Assembly: GCA_900540685.1 (NCBI GenBank) | Contig: UQGS01000006.1 | Span: 4,815 to 68,814 of the forward strand | Reading direction: 5' to 3' | From: an uncultured Catenibacterium sp. | GTDB taxonomy: Bacteria > Bacillota_I > Bacilli_A > Erysipelotrichales > Coprobacillaceae | DNA length: 64,000 nucleotides | Shown here: piece after piece, positions 52,194-59,731 of the stretch | Position numbering within the stretch: position 1 is the first letter of the stretch | Layout of the letters: every line of letters begins with the position of its first letter | The notes under the pieces: model-generated | Database searches by the model: none | What the model saw: only the letters and a program-made list of their open reading frames with translations | Told to the model about the DNA's origin: nothing | Position numbers and translations under genes: made by a program

Positions 52194-52208
52194 GCAAGCT
52201 TCGTGCCA
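52194..52208 (-). promoter_or_regulatory. Sigma-54 promoter, copy 5
   Basis: TGGCAC-GAAGC-TTGC on the minus strand; identical to copies 1 and 3. Confidence 0.83.
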
Positions 52209-52260
52209 GTTTAGAGATCAATACGCTTAATCCGTAGAACCAACTTCCACTTATAAACAA

Positions 52261-52275
52261 GCAAAAAGTGTGCCA
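52261..52275 (-). promoter_or_regulatory. Sigma-54 promoter, copy 6
   Basis: TGGCAC-ACTTT-TTGC on the minus strand, the most upstream copy and different in its spacer. It is built into the terminator of the activator gene. Confidence 0.83.
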
Positions 52276-52289
52276 ATTAATAGCACACT
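52263..52289 (-). terminator. Terminator of the LevR-type activator gene
   Basis: AGTGTGC pairs with GCACACT across a 9-nt loop and is followed by TTTTT on the minus strand. The descending stem and the T-run are the -24 and spacer of sigma-54 copy 6. It overlaps the stop codon. Confidence 0.85.
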
Positions 52290-54966
52290 AGTCGTTAATA
52301 ATATAGTTGTATATATATTCTACTTCTTCATCTGGAATCTCAACATTGTAGTATGTCTTAACTTCTTTCATTGAGATATTTACTTGATCTATAAACTCTT
52401 GATGCTTTTCTTTAAAGTCTTGATCAGTAAAGTTTGAAATAGCTTGTCTTGTAACTAATCTTTCTACAAGACAACAGATATGAACATATAATCCAAAGCA
52501 TGTTCTATTCTTAAATCTCTTATGTAAGATATTCTGTAGATGATCAATTGCTTTCGCAACATGTTCAAGCAGTTTATCTGGATTTAAAATAGTTAAGTTA
52601 TTCATGACATTGGATAATGTGAAGTTACGTAAGATATTCTTTTCAAATATCTCCATCTGTTCTTTAGACATATACTTTCCAAAGTATATCTCTATCGCAT
52701 TCTGCCCCTCATTAATGATCAATTCCTGTATACCGATATATTTCATAGATTCAATGTTAGGATCAAGTGTTCCAATAACACATACAACTTCATAATCATT
52801 CATTAACTGATCATAGACCTGTTTACGTATTAAAGCAGGATAATCATAAGTTATTATTTTTAGTTTTGAATCTTCAGGTAGAGAGTTAAATAAGATTTCT
52901 TTAATCTTATTTGCTGTACCAACACCTGATGCACAAGAACAGATCACAATAGGGTCTTTCTTTTTCTTAAGTTCTACATGTGTTTTATAGATGTTTTCCT
53001 TAAGAATAGAATCAATGACTTCAGTCACTGTTTTATTAAGTTTAATACCCTGCCCTATTTCTAAAGCACATTTTGTATTGATGTTATTGACTAAAGCGAT
53101 ATCCGCATTACTTGTATCTAATCCTTGATATATTTCTTCAAGAGAACCCATATCAACTAATAAATAAAGCTTTGAGATATTACCAACATGTGCAATATAA
53201 TCATTGATCTTTCTTGTAATAGTCTGCACATCCACATCTAATGGCATATCAATCGCATCAAATATATAACTATTCAACATTCTATTTGCTGCTTCTGCAA
53301 TAGAACTTGCAGTTGAATAACCATGTGCAATAATAATCGCAATTGTGAGATCTTCACCTGAATGGGCAAAATACTTAATCATACAAATACAGATGATACA
53401 TTCTACAAAGTCATCAATATCCTGATTCATATTATTCTTTAGGTAATGAGAAACATCCTGTCCTATTTCATATTCACGATGGAATTCAAGTTTAAGATAT
53501 TTCTTCAAGTTCTTCACTTCATCATAATTCTCATTGATCCAGTTATTAGTCAAATAAGTATTCTTAGAGAACTCTGACACATATGTAGCGATTGCTATTA
53601 ATTCATTATGTGAAGTTCTAAAGCCATAATGTTCAGTGATATTATTAAATATCTTTTCTAGATAGTTTGTAAGATATTCAATTGAATCAGCACGATTATC
53701 ATTAAATATAAGCTTTTCAAAGTATCTATCTACAGTATTCTGGGATTTTACTGCAAATGACTGATCTCTTTTAATACTAATTAATGATTGATAAAAATCT
53801 TTAATAATACCCTGGTCTGATACAGGAAGTAATGTATTAAGAGATACTAGCTTATGCTTCTTCATAACCAAAGAAGAGACATCTATACTATTCCTAATAC
53901 TATCAGGTAAATCATATGCATGAATTTCTAATGTGTCTGAACTACTTTTATATAACGCACTTACACAGCTTGCCTGAATCGTATTAGTTAGTTCACCAAT
54001 GTTCCCTACAAATGTATGATTCAGTAATAACTCATAGACATTAGATGAAATGAGAATTGTTTTGTTTACACGTTTCTCTTCATTCTTTAAGAAGTTATAC
54101 ATGAGTTCTAGCTTTTCATTTTCTCCTCTTTGTGCAAGAGATGGAATAGTGAGAATAACTGGAATACGTCTTAAGAAAGTTTTTAATAACGCTTTTTGTG
54201 GTACTTCTGTTGTCGCAAATATAATTCTACATTTTGATTTATACCACTTATTATTATCACCTACTAAGTGATAGATTCCCTGGTCCATATAAAGGAATAG
54301 TTTTTCCTGACATTCAGCATTTAAACAATGTACTTCATCTAAGAACAATACACCACCATCCGCAAAGTGTAATAAACCTAAGTTATCACTATCAGCACCT
54401 GTAAATGCACCCTTTTTATAGCCAAATAGATTGGCTGTGAGTAATTCTGGGTTATTGGCATACTCTGAACAGTTCACCTGTACAAAATTCTTAGATGCAT
54501 CAATTAAGCCTGTATCTACACAATATTCATATGTGAGTTTAGCCATAAATGATTTACCAGTACCAGTTGGTCCATAGAACAACATCGGTAATCCAACTGG
54601 TGGATAAGAAACTGTTGCCTTAATCTTCTCTACAATCTGATACATGCTTTCATTAGATCCAATAAGCTTTTCAAAGTTCTTTAATTCTGTCTGATTGTTT
54701 AATTCTGCTTCCAATTCATCTAATGATCTGTATTCATCTGATGAGAGCTTCTTCTTATATTTTCTTTCAAGAGAATCTCTTGAAAGATATAAGATAGGAC
54801 TTGATTTGATTTTAATAAGTTTTTTCTCATTAAAAAGTTCATTTAATAATCTTGTCACTTGATTTCTGCTTAGTTTTAATTCTTTTGATAATTGGATGGA
54901 TTGACATTCATCATATGAATTTTGATCCATTTTCCCATTAATCAACAACATTATTTTTTCTTCCAA
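52288..54966 (-). CDS. LevR/GfrR-type sigma-54-dependent activator with PTS regulatory domains
   Basis: An 892-residue activator. An N-terminal winged helix (SIQLSKELKLSRNQVTRLLN) precedes the AAA+ domain: GPTGTGKSFMAKL, the sigma-54 contact loop GAFTGAD and VLFLDEVHCL. Then follow a PRD, an EIIA-mannose-like domain (IIIAHGYSTASSIAEAANRM), an EIIB-like segment (IVICSCASGVGTANKIKEIL) and a C-terminal PRD. It would sense PTS phosphorylation and open sigma-54 promoters of the IIA-IID operon. The start is a TTG at 54966 seven bases after GAGGTG; an ATG at 55014 has no ribosome site and is rejected. Confidence 0.93.
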   Translation of the reverse strand: MEEKIMLLINGKMDQNSYDECQSIQLSKELKLSRNQVTRLLNELFNEKKLIKIKSSPILYLSRDSLERKYKKKLSSDEYRSLDELEAELNNQTELKNFEKLIGSNESMYQIVEKIKATVSYPPVGLPMLFYGPTGTGKSFMAKLTYEYCVDTGLIDASKNFVQVNCSEYANNPELLTANLFGYKKGAFTGADSDNLGLLHFADGGVLFLDEVHCLNAECQEKLFLYMDQGIYHLVGDNNKWYKSKCRIIFATTEVPQKALLKTFLRRIPVILTIPSLAQRGENEKLELMYNFLKNEEKRVNKTILISSNVYELLLNHTFVGNIGELTNTIQASCVSALYKSSSDTLEIHAYDLPDSIRNSIDVSSLVMKKHKLVSLNTLLPVSDQGIIKDFYQSLISIKRDQSFAVKSQNTVDRYFEKLIFNDNRADSIEYLTNYLEKIFNNITEHYGFRTSHNELIAIATYVSEFSKNTYLTNNWINENYDEVKNLKKYLKLEFHREYEIGQDVSHYLKNNMNQDIDDFVECIICICMIKYFAHSGEDLTIAIIIAHGYSTASSIAEAANRMLNSYIFDAIDMPLDVDVQTITRKINDYIAHVGNISKLYLLVDMGSLEEIYQGLDTSNADIALVNNINTKCALEIGQGIKLNKTVTEVIDSILKENIYKTHVELKKKKDPIVICSCASGVGTANKIKEILFNSLPEDSKLKIITYDYPALIRKQVYDQLMNDYEVVCVIGTLDPNIESMKYIGIQELIINEGQNAIEIYFGKYMSKEQMEIFEKNILRNFTLSNVMNNLTILNPDKLLEHVAKAIDHLQNILHKRFKNRTCFGLYVHICCLVERLVTRQAISNFTDQDFKEKHQEFIDQVNISMKEVKTYYNVEIPDEEVEYIYNYIIND

Positions 54967-55004
54967 TGAAATCACCTCATAGTTCATCATAAAGCAAATA
55001 AAAC

Positions 55005-55034
55005 TTGTACGCAACAGTAGTTACTAAGTATAAT
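55005..55034 (+). promoter_or_regulatory. Possible sigma-70 promoter of rpoN
   Basis: TTGTAC (55005-55010), 18-bp spacer, TATAAT (55029-55034) on the plus strand. The minus-strand promoter of the activator gene must overlap this region (a weak TTGAGA at 55048-55053). Confidence 0.5.
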
Positions 55035-55060
55035 ATTTAGATAAATATCTCAATATTAAT

Positions 55061-55075
55061 TGGCACGAATTTTGC
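55061..55075 (+). promoter_or_regulatory. Sigma-54 promoter in front of rpoN
   Basis: TGGCAC-GAATT-TTGC on the plus strand, a full -24/-12 match. The predicted start near 55087 would leave a leader of only about 14 nt containing GAGAGGTG. Confidence 0.8.
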
Positions 55076-55100
55076 TATATATTGATGAGAGGTGATGAAT

Positions 55101-56324
55101 ATGAAACAGAAAATGCAATATATTCAAACATTGAAACAAACATTAAAATTAAATCAAAAACTATTAAAATCCTTAGATTTCTTGACTGACAACATTGATG
55201 ATATCAACAAAGTGATACAGGATATACTTGAAACGAATCCTTTTTTAGAATTAAAATCACCAATGAATTATGACAACCAGCAATTTATTGAAAGCATCTC
55301 TAATAATCGCACATTAAAGGATGATCTGTATTATCAATTATATGCATGTACACAACCTTATAATGAAGATGTCATGACTTATTTGATCGAATCACTAGAT
55401 GATAGTGGGTTCTTATCTTATACTATTGAACAATATGTGAGTGACCTTCATATTGATCAAGATACACTTGATACACATTTAGATATATTACGTTCATTTG
55501 AACCTAATGGTGTAGGTGCCTCTGATGCAATTGATTCTATTCTTATTCAGTTAAAAAATAATAACAAAACTAAAAGCTATACACTATTTAGAGATTATCA
55601 GGATGTCATCTTAACTCAGAATTATTCACTTATTAAACAGAAAACAGGTTTAAACAAAGAAGAGATAGACCACTTATTCTATGAAATACGTTCTTGTAAT
55701 CCATTTCCTTGTAATATGTACAATACATCTCATGATGATTATGTATCTCCTGATATACTCATAGAAGTAGAGGATTCAGATATTACTATTACACCAATTA
55801 ATCAGCCTGATCTCATGGTGAATGATACTCTATATGAGAAGGTGAAGAATGATGAGAATATGAAAGCTTATTTTAATGAAGCACATTTCTTGATTGAGAA
55901 TATGACAAAGAGAAATCAAACTGTTCTTATTGTTGCAAATGCATTAGTGAATATACAAAGTGGATATTTCTTATATGATGATGAGTTATTCCCATGTACA
56001 TTATCACAGCTTGCTAGTGAAACAGGATTCCATGAATCTACTATTTCACGTACATTAAATAATAAATACTATAGTTTTAATGGAACAGTCTACCCTCTTA
56101 AGAAGTTACTTGTTTCTCAAACTGCATCAGGAGATAGCAGCGATTCTATTAAAAAAGCTATTGTTGAACTAGTAGATAGTGAGGATAAAGAACATCCTCT
56201 TTCAGATAATCAGATTCTTAGTCAGCTTGAAGAATTGGATCTACATTGTTCGAGACGTGTAATAGTTAAATATAGACAACAATTAAATATTCCTTCTTCT
56301 ACTAAACGTAAGGTTCTTAAATAA
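55101..56324 (+). CDS. rpoN: RNA polymerase sigma-54 factor
   Basis: A 407-residue RpoN. The N-terminal Gln/Leu-rich activator-binding region (QTLKQTLKLNQKLLKSLDFL), the core-binding domain, the HTH (LASETGFHESTISRTLNNKY) and the RpoN box (SRRVIVKYRQQLNI, normally ARRTVAKYR) are visible. It is slightly shorter than enteric RpoN (about 480) as usual in Firmicutes. GAGGTG precedes ATG 55101. Divergent from its cognate-looking activator, it is in a dedicated sigma-54 locus. Confidence 0.96.
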   Translation: MKQKMQYIQTLKQTLKLNQKLLKSLDFLTDNIDDINKVIQDILETNPFLELKSPMNYDNQQFIESISNNRTLKDDLYYQLYACTQPYNEDVMTYLIESLDDSGFLSYTIEQYVSDLHIDQDTLDTHLDILRSFEPNGVGASDAIDSILIQLKNNNKTKSYTLFRDYQDVILTQNYSLIKQKTGLNKEEIDHLFYEIRSCNPFPCNMYNTSHDDYVSPDILIEVEDSDITITPINQPDLMVNDTLYEKVKNDENMKAYFNEAHFLIENMTKRNQTVLIVANALVNIQSGYFLYDDELFPCTLSQLASETGFHESTISRTLNNKYYSFNGTVYPLKKLLVSQTASGDSSDSIKKAIVELVDSEDKEHPLSDNQILSQLEELDLHCSRRVIVKYRQQLNIPSSTKRKVLK

Positions 56325-56349
56325 GGCTGTGACTTGTTCACAGTCTTTT
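56325..56349 (+). terminator. rpoN terminator
   Basis: GGCTGTGA/TCACAGTC with a 5-nt loop followed by TTTT, directly after the stop codon. Confidence 0.85.
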
Positions 56350-56393
56350 CACATAAAGAGTAACTAAATAGACTTGGGGTTAACTCAAGCATT

Positions 56394-56425
56394 AAAAACT
56401 GCCAGGGGTGTGAACTCCTGGCAGT
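56394..56425 (-). terminator. Terminator of the small membrane protein gene
   Basis: ACTGCCAGG/CCTGGCAGT 9-bp stem, with inner pairs, followed by TTTTTAAT on the minus strand. Confidence 0.85.
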
Positions 56426-56441
56426 ACTTTTAGGCTGTAAA

Positions 56442-56681
56442 CTATTTAGGGGCAGTTTTCCCCTTTCCTACTTCTCTCAATTTTCTGAATTCCCAGAAAA
56501 TTCTTATAAATACTATGATTAATATAACAAATTCTGCACCGACAAGAAATTTGTAAGTAGCACCAGACATATAAGAAGCACTCTCTGTTAAATGATGAAG
56601 AGACAAAATTATATATGCTGCGAGTGCTACCGAACATGCAAAAGACAAAAAGTGATAAATTTTCTCTGACTTATTCTTCAT
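56442..56681 (-). CDS. Small membrane protein of unknown function
   Basis: A 79-residue protein with two membrane helices (FLSFACSVALAAYIILSL and FVILIIVFIRIFWEF) and a basic C-terminus. GGGAGGAAAATTTT precedes the ATG, TATAAT lies at 56700-56705, and a strong terminator follows, so it is a real single-gene unit. No family was recognised. Confidence 0.75.
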   Translation of the reverse strand: MKNKSEKIYHFLSFACSVALAAYIILSLHHLTESASYMSGATYKFLVGAEFVILIIVFIRIFWEFRKLREVGKGKTAPK

Positions 56682-57279
56682 AAAATTTTCCTCCCAAAGA
56701 TTATATGATTAAGCTATTTTTTTGAATAATCATCTTCTTTTAAAAGATTTCTCTGTTCAAATGATATCATTTATATTTTTTATGAGAAAATTTTATCAAG
56801 GAGTCTTTAGCTTTTCAACATTTTGCTATATTTTATTGAAAATTGGCAGTGGAAAGGCATGCCACTAATATTATGGGGTTAATTTCTTTGCCAATACAAT
56901 CTTCTAGGATAATAAACTACCATTTGAATACCCATAATCAACAGGTAACGATTTAAGAGAAATACGGAGCAGAAATATTCAGGATATATACTATCTGTCT
57001 ATGACTGATAGGAAATGATTTCTATAGGTATTTCTTGGTTTTATCCATAACAGTCTTTCCCATATTTCTATGGTTAAATCTATTCTCCTGTTCATTCAGG
57101 AATAAAGGCATCCCTCTTTTAGTTATTCCATGATATATCACAGTAATACTACTTTTAATATTACCGATTATTATATGCGCTCTAAACATAGTAAATAACC
57201 GAAAAATCACCACCCATTTGCAAAAGAAGAGCTTTAAATAAAAAGAGATAACCAGTCATGGTTATCTCTCAAGGCTTTC
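56682..57279. other. Gene-poor stretch of about 600 bp
   Basis: Beyond the promoter at its left end and the nrdD terminator at its right end, no convincing gene is seen. A 63-codon minus-strand frame (57022-57213) resembles nothing familiar and has a poor start. A short hairpin AGTGG/CCACT lies near 56848-56866. The stretch may hold a decayed gene. Confidence 0.5.
57236..57269 (-). terminator. nrdD terminator
   Basis: AGAGATAACC/GGTTATCTCT 10-bp stem with a 6-nt loop followed by TTTTATTTAAA on the minus strand. Confidence 0.9.
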
Positions 57280-59448
57280 CTAGTTATTTTCTTGATATAC
57301 TCTATTGTCTAAATGTACAAAACGTTCTTTGATTTCCTGTGTACGTCCTTTATTCCAGAAGTTATCACCAAGATAACCACATGTTCTACGACATACATTT
57401 AATGTCTTATGGTTTCTATTACCACAGTTAGGACAATACCATTCATTGTTTTCATCTAATAAGATTTCTCCAGAGAAACCACATTCCTGACAATAGTCAG
57501 ACTTCGTATTGATTTCAGCATACTGGATTGTTTCATACATATAGTTAATTAATTCTTTCATTGCATCAAAGTTATTAGTCATATTAGTGACTTCTACATA
57601 ACTAATAGCTCCTCCAGAAGAGATTTTCTGGAACTTTGCTTCGAATCCTAATTTCGCAAATGCATCAATCTGTTCTCTTACATTTACATGATATGAGTTA
57701 GTAATATAGTCTTTATCTGTTACACCAGGTACGACACCAAATCTCTTCTTTAATGCACGTGCTAATGTATAAGTAGTAGATTCTGCAGGAGTACCATATA
57801 AGGCAAATCCTAAACCAGTATCCTTTTTCCACTTATCACATGCATTTCTTAATTTCTGCATGATTTCAAGAGCTAATGCATCGCCTTCTTCAGAAGTATG
57901 AGACTGTCCAATTAATGCGACTACACATTCATATAAGCCGATATAACCTAATGATAATGTAGAATAACAAGTATCTAATAATGAATCAATCTTTTCTCCT
58001 GGTTTTAATCTTGCGATTGCACCATACTGCCAATGAATTGGAGAAATATCTGAAGGAGTGCCCTTTAAGCTTTCATGTCTTAACATTAATGCTTCATAAC
58101 ATAAATCTAAACGTTCATCTAGGATCTTCCAGAATGAATCCATATTCTTATTTGCGGATAAACCTACGTCAGTTAAGTTAAGTGTTACAACACCCTGGTT
58201 AAAACGACCATACCACTGATATTCACCTTTTTCGTTCTTCCATGGAGATAGGAATGAACGACATCCCATACATGGGAATACCTGTCCTTCATAGTTTTCT
58301 CTCATGATCTTTGCACTGATGAAATCAGGCATCATACGCTTAGATACACACTTAACAGCTAAATCTGTTAAATAACGGTACTGTGAACCATCAGGGACAT
58401 TATTATCATCTAATACATAAAGTAATTTAGGGAATGCTGGAGTGACATAAGCACCTACAGGATTCTTCATACCGATATATCTCTGTTTTAAGATTTCTTC
58501 AATTAATAAAGCTGTTTCTTCAATATAGTCTGGTTCTTCTCTTAAATACATGAAAATAGATAAGAATGGAGCCTGACCATTAGTTGTAGAGAATGTATTG
58601 ATCTGATACTGGATAGTCTGTACACCCGCTTTGATTTCTTCATGAAGACGAGATTTTGCGATCTTTTCAATCTGTTCTTCAGTATAATCAATACCTACTT
58701 CTTCGCCTTCTTTTCTTACAGCCTTTAAGTGTTTCTTATATGATACACGTACATAAGGTGCTAAATGAGAAATAGAGATTGTCTGTCCTCCATATTGACC
58801 ATTGGCTACCTGCTGAACAATCTGAGTTGCAACAGTACATGCTGTCTGTAAAGACTTAGGTGTTTCAATGAGTTTATCATTGATTACTGTACCATTCGCA
58901 AACATATCCTTTAAGTTGACTAGGTCACAGTTATGCATCTTCTGGATATAGTAGTCCATATCATGGAAGTGAATAATACCATCATCATGTGCCTGTACAA
59001 TCTTTGGTGGTAATAACAAACGGCGGCAATAGTCTCTAGAGAATTCACCTGCAATTAAGTCTCTCTGAGTCGCAAGGACTGTTGCATCTTTATTAGAGTT
59101 TTCATCCATTGCTTCTTTATTAGTCTGATTAACAATACCATAAATCGCATTATCAATTGTATTAGTTTCTCTCTGGAATTCTCTTACCTTACGATAACCT
59201 TCATAAGCCTTGGCAGTGAGTACTTCTCCCTTTTCGATTAACTTTTCAAAAACCTGTCCTTCAATACGATAAATACTGATAGATGCTGCTCCACTTGATT
59301 TATGCCAGTCTTCAATTTCATGTGAGATCTTAGATGCAATTTCAGGTTTCACAATACCACTTCCATAGCGCATTGCCTTTAAAATCGCATTTTCAATCTT
59401 AGTTCCATCAAAGGCTACCTTTGAGCCATCTCTCTTGATTACCTCCAT
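57280..59448 (-). CDS. nrdD: Anaerobic (class III) ribonucleoside-triphosphate reductase
   Basis: A 722-residue NrdD that reduces ribonucleotides to deoxyribonucleotides under anoxia. An ATP-cone (VIKRDGSKVAFDGTKIENAI) at the N-terminus binds the allosteric effector. The C-terminus carries the zinc cysteines (CQECGF and CPNCGN) and the glycyl radical in RRTCGYLG. ATG 59448 follows GGAGGGTAAATAAC; an earlier in-frame ATG lies before the ribosome site. It is unlinked to nrdG (19 kb away). A long structured leader and a promoter inside the preceding terminator are described separately. Confidence 0.97.
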   Translation of the reverse strand: MEVIKRDGSKVAFDGTKIENAILKAMRYGSGIVKPEIASKISHEIEDWHKSSGAASISIYRIEGQVFEKLIEKGEVLTAKAYEGYRKVREFQRETNTIDNAIYGIVNQTNKEAMDENSNKDATVLATQRDLIAGEFSRDYCRRLLLPPKIVQAHDDGIIHFHDMDYYIQKMHNCDLVNLKDMFANGTVINDKLIETPKSLQTACTVATQIVQQVANGQYGGQTISISHLAPYVRVSYKKHLKAVRKEGEEVGIDYTEEQIEKIAKSRLHEEIKAGVQTIQYQINTFSTTNGQAPFLSIFMYLREEPDYIEETALLIEEILKQRYIGMKNPVGAYVTPAFPKLLYVLDDNNVPDGSQYRYLTDLAVKCVSKRMMPDFISAKIMRENYEGQVFPCMGCRSFLSPWKNEKGEYQWYGRFNQGVVTLNLTDVGLSANKNMDSFWKILDERLDLCYEALMLRHESLKGTPSDISPIHWQYGAIARLKPGEKIDSLLDTCYSTLSLGYIGLYECVVALIGQSHTSEEGDALALEIMQKLRNACDKWKKDTGLGFALYGTPAESTTYTLARALKKRFGVVPGVTDKDYITNSYHVNVREQIDAFAKLGFEAKFQKISSGGAISYVEVTNMTNNFDAMKELINYMYETIQYAEINTKSDYCQECGFSGEILLDENNEWYCPNCGNRNHKTLNVCRRTCGYLGDNFWNKGRTQEIKERFVHLDNRVYQENN

Positions 59449-59653
59449 GTTATTTACCCTCCTCATAAGAAAATCTATTAGGAATAACTACCTAATAGAT
59501 TCTTTTCTACTTCTATATTAGTCTAAATTAGTTGCACATGCAACTAATATGCTTGAGATAAGAAAATATCTCACCAATAATTTATTAACATGAAAAAATG
59601 TTGAATTTATCAACGTTTTTTTAATTATCGATAAACACTTGGAATGTCTACCC
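59449..59653 (-). promoter_or_regulatory. Structured 5' leader of nrdD
   Basis: About 200 nt between the predicted start near 59653 and nrdD. It contains, in transcript order, a dyad AACAT-N6-ATGTT (59587-59602), TGAGATA-N6-TATCTCA (59554-59573), ATTAGTTGCA-CA-TGCAACTAAT (59527-59548), and a terminator-like hairpin ATCTATTAGG-N8-CCTAATAGAT (59473-59500) followed by TTTTCTT and then the ribosome site. No known riboswitch class is recognised. Confidence 0.6.
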
Positions 59654-59659
59654 TTAAAC

Positions 59660-59688
59660 AGTATAAAAACCCATGAGCCTAATGTCAA
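59660..59688 (-). promoter_or_regulatory. nrdD promoter inside the bgl terminator
   Basis: Minus-strand TTGACA (59683-59688), 17-bp spacer and TATACT (59660-59665). The -35 falls in the loop and the spacer in the descending stem of the preceding terminator. Confidence 0.7.
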
Positions 59689-59705
59689 GCATTTCTCATG
59701 GGTTT
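59667..59705 (-). terminator. Terminator of the aroD-HD-bgl unit
   Basis: AAACCCATGAG pairs with CTCATGGGTTT across 17 nt and ends in TTTTTAT on the minus strand. The opposite strand has an even longer T-run. Confidence 0.8.
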
Positions 59706-59731
59706 CTTTTTTTCGCAATGTTGAAAGCGAA

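Larger units (their letters stand above)
51857..52275 (-). repeat. Tandem sigma-54 promoter array upstream of the PTS operon
   Basis: The 466-bp gap 51822-52287 consists mostly of repeats with a 67-68 bp period, alternating in two types (A and B) to give a 135-bp higher-order period. The GTGCCA box on the plus strand starts at 51933, 52001, 52068, 52136, 52203 and 52270. Each is followed at exactly 5 bp by GCAA, so on the minus strand each reads TGGCAC-N5-TTGC, the sigma-54 -24/-12 consensus. A seventh copy at 51857-51871 is decayed (TAGCTC). The A units also carry AGATTAA-N6-TTAATCT (51945-51964 and 52080-52099), a candidate activator site. Confidence 0.92.

Noticed and set aside
51857..52275. 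CRISPR array
   Set aside because: The spacing is regular but both the repeat and the intervening sequence are repeated, there are no unique spacers and no cas genes. The sigma-54 consensus explains the conserved core.
57022..57213. Small minus-strand gene of 63 codons
   Set aside because: The start is a GTG with a poor ribosome site, and its sequence resembles no family; composition is like the surrounding spacer.
59449..59731. NrdR boxes upstream of nrdD
   Set aside because: I looked for the paired NrdR consensus and found only other dyads that do not match.
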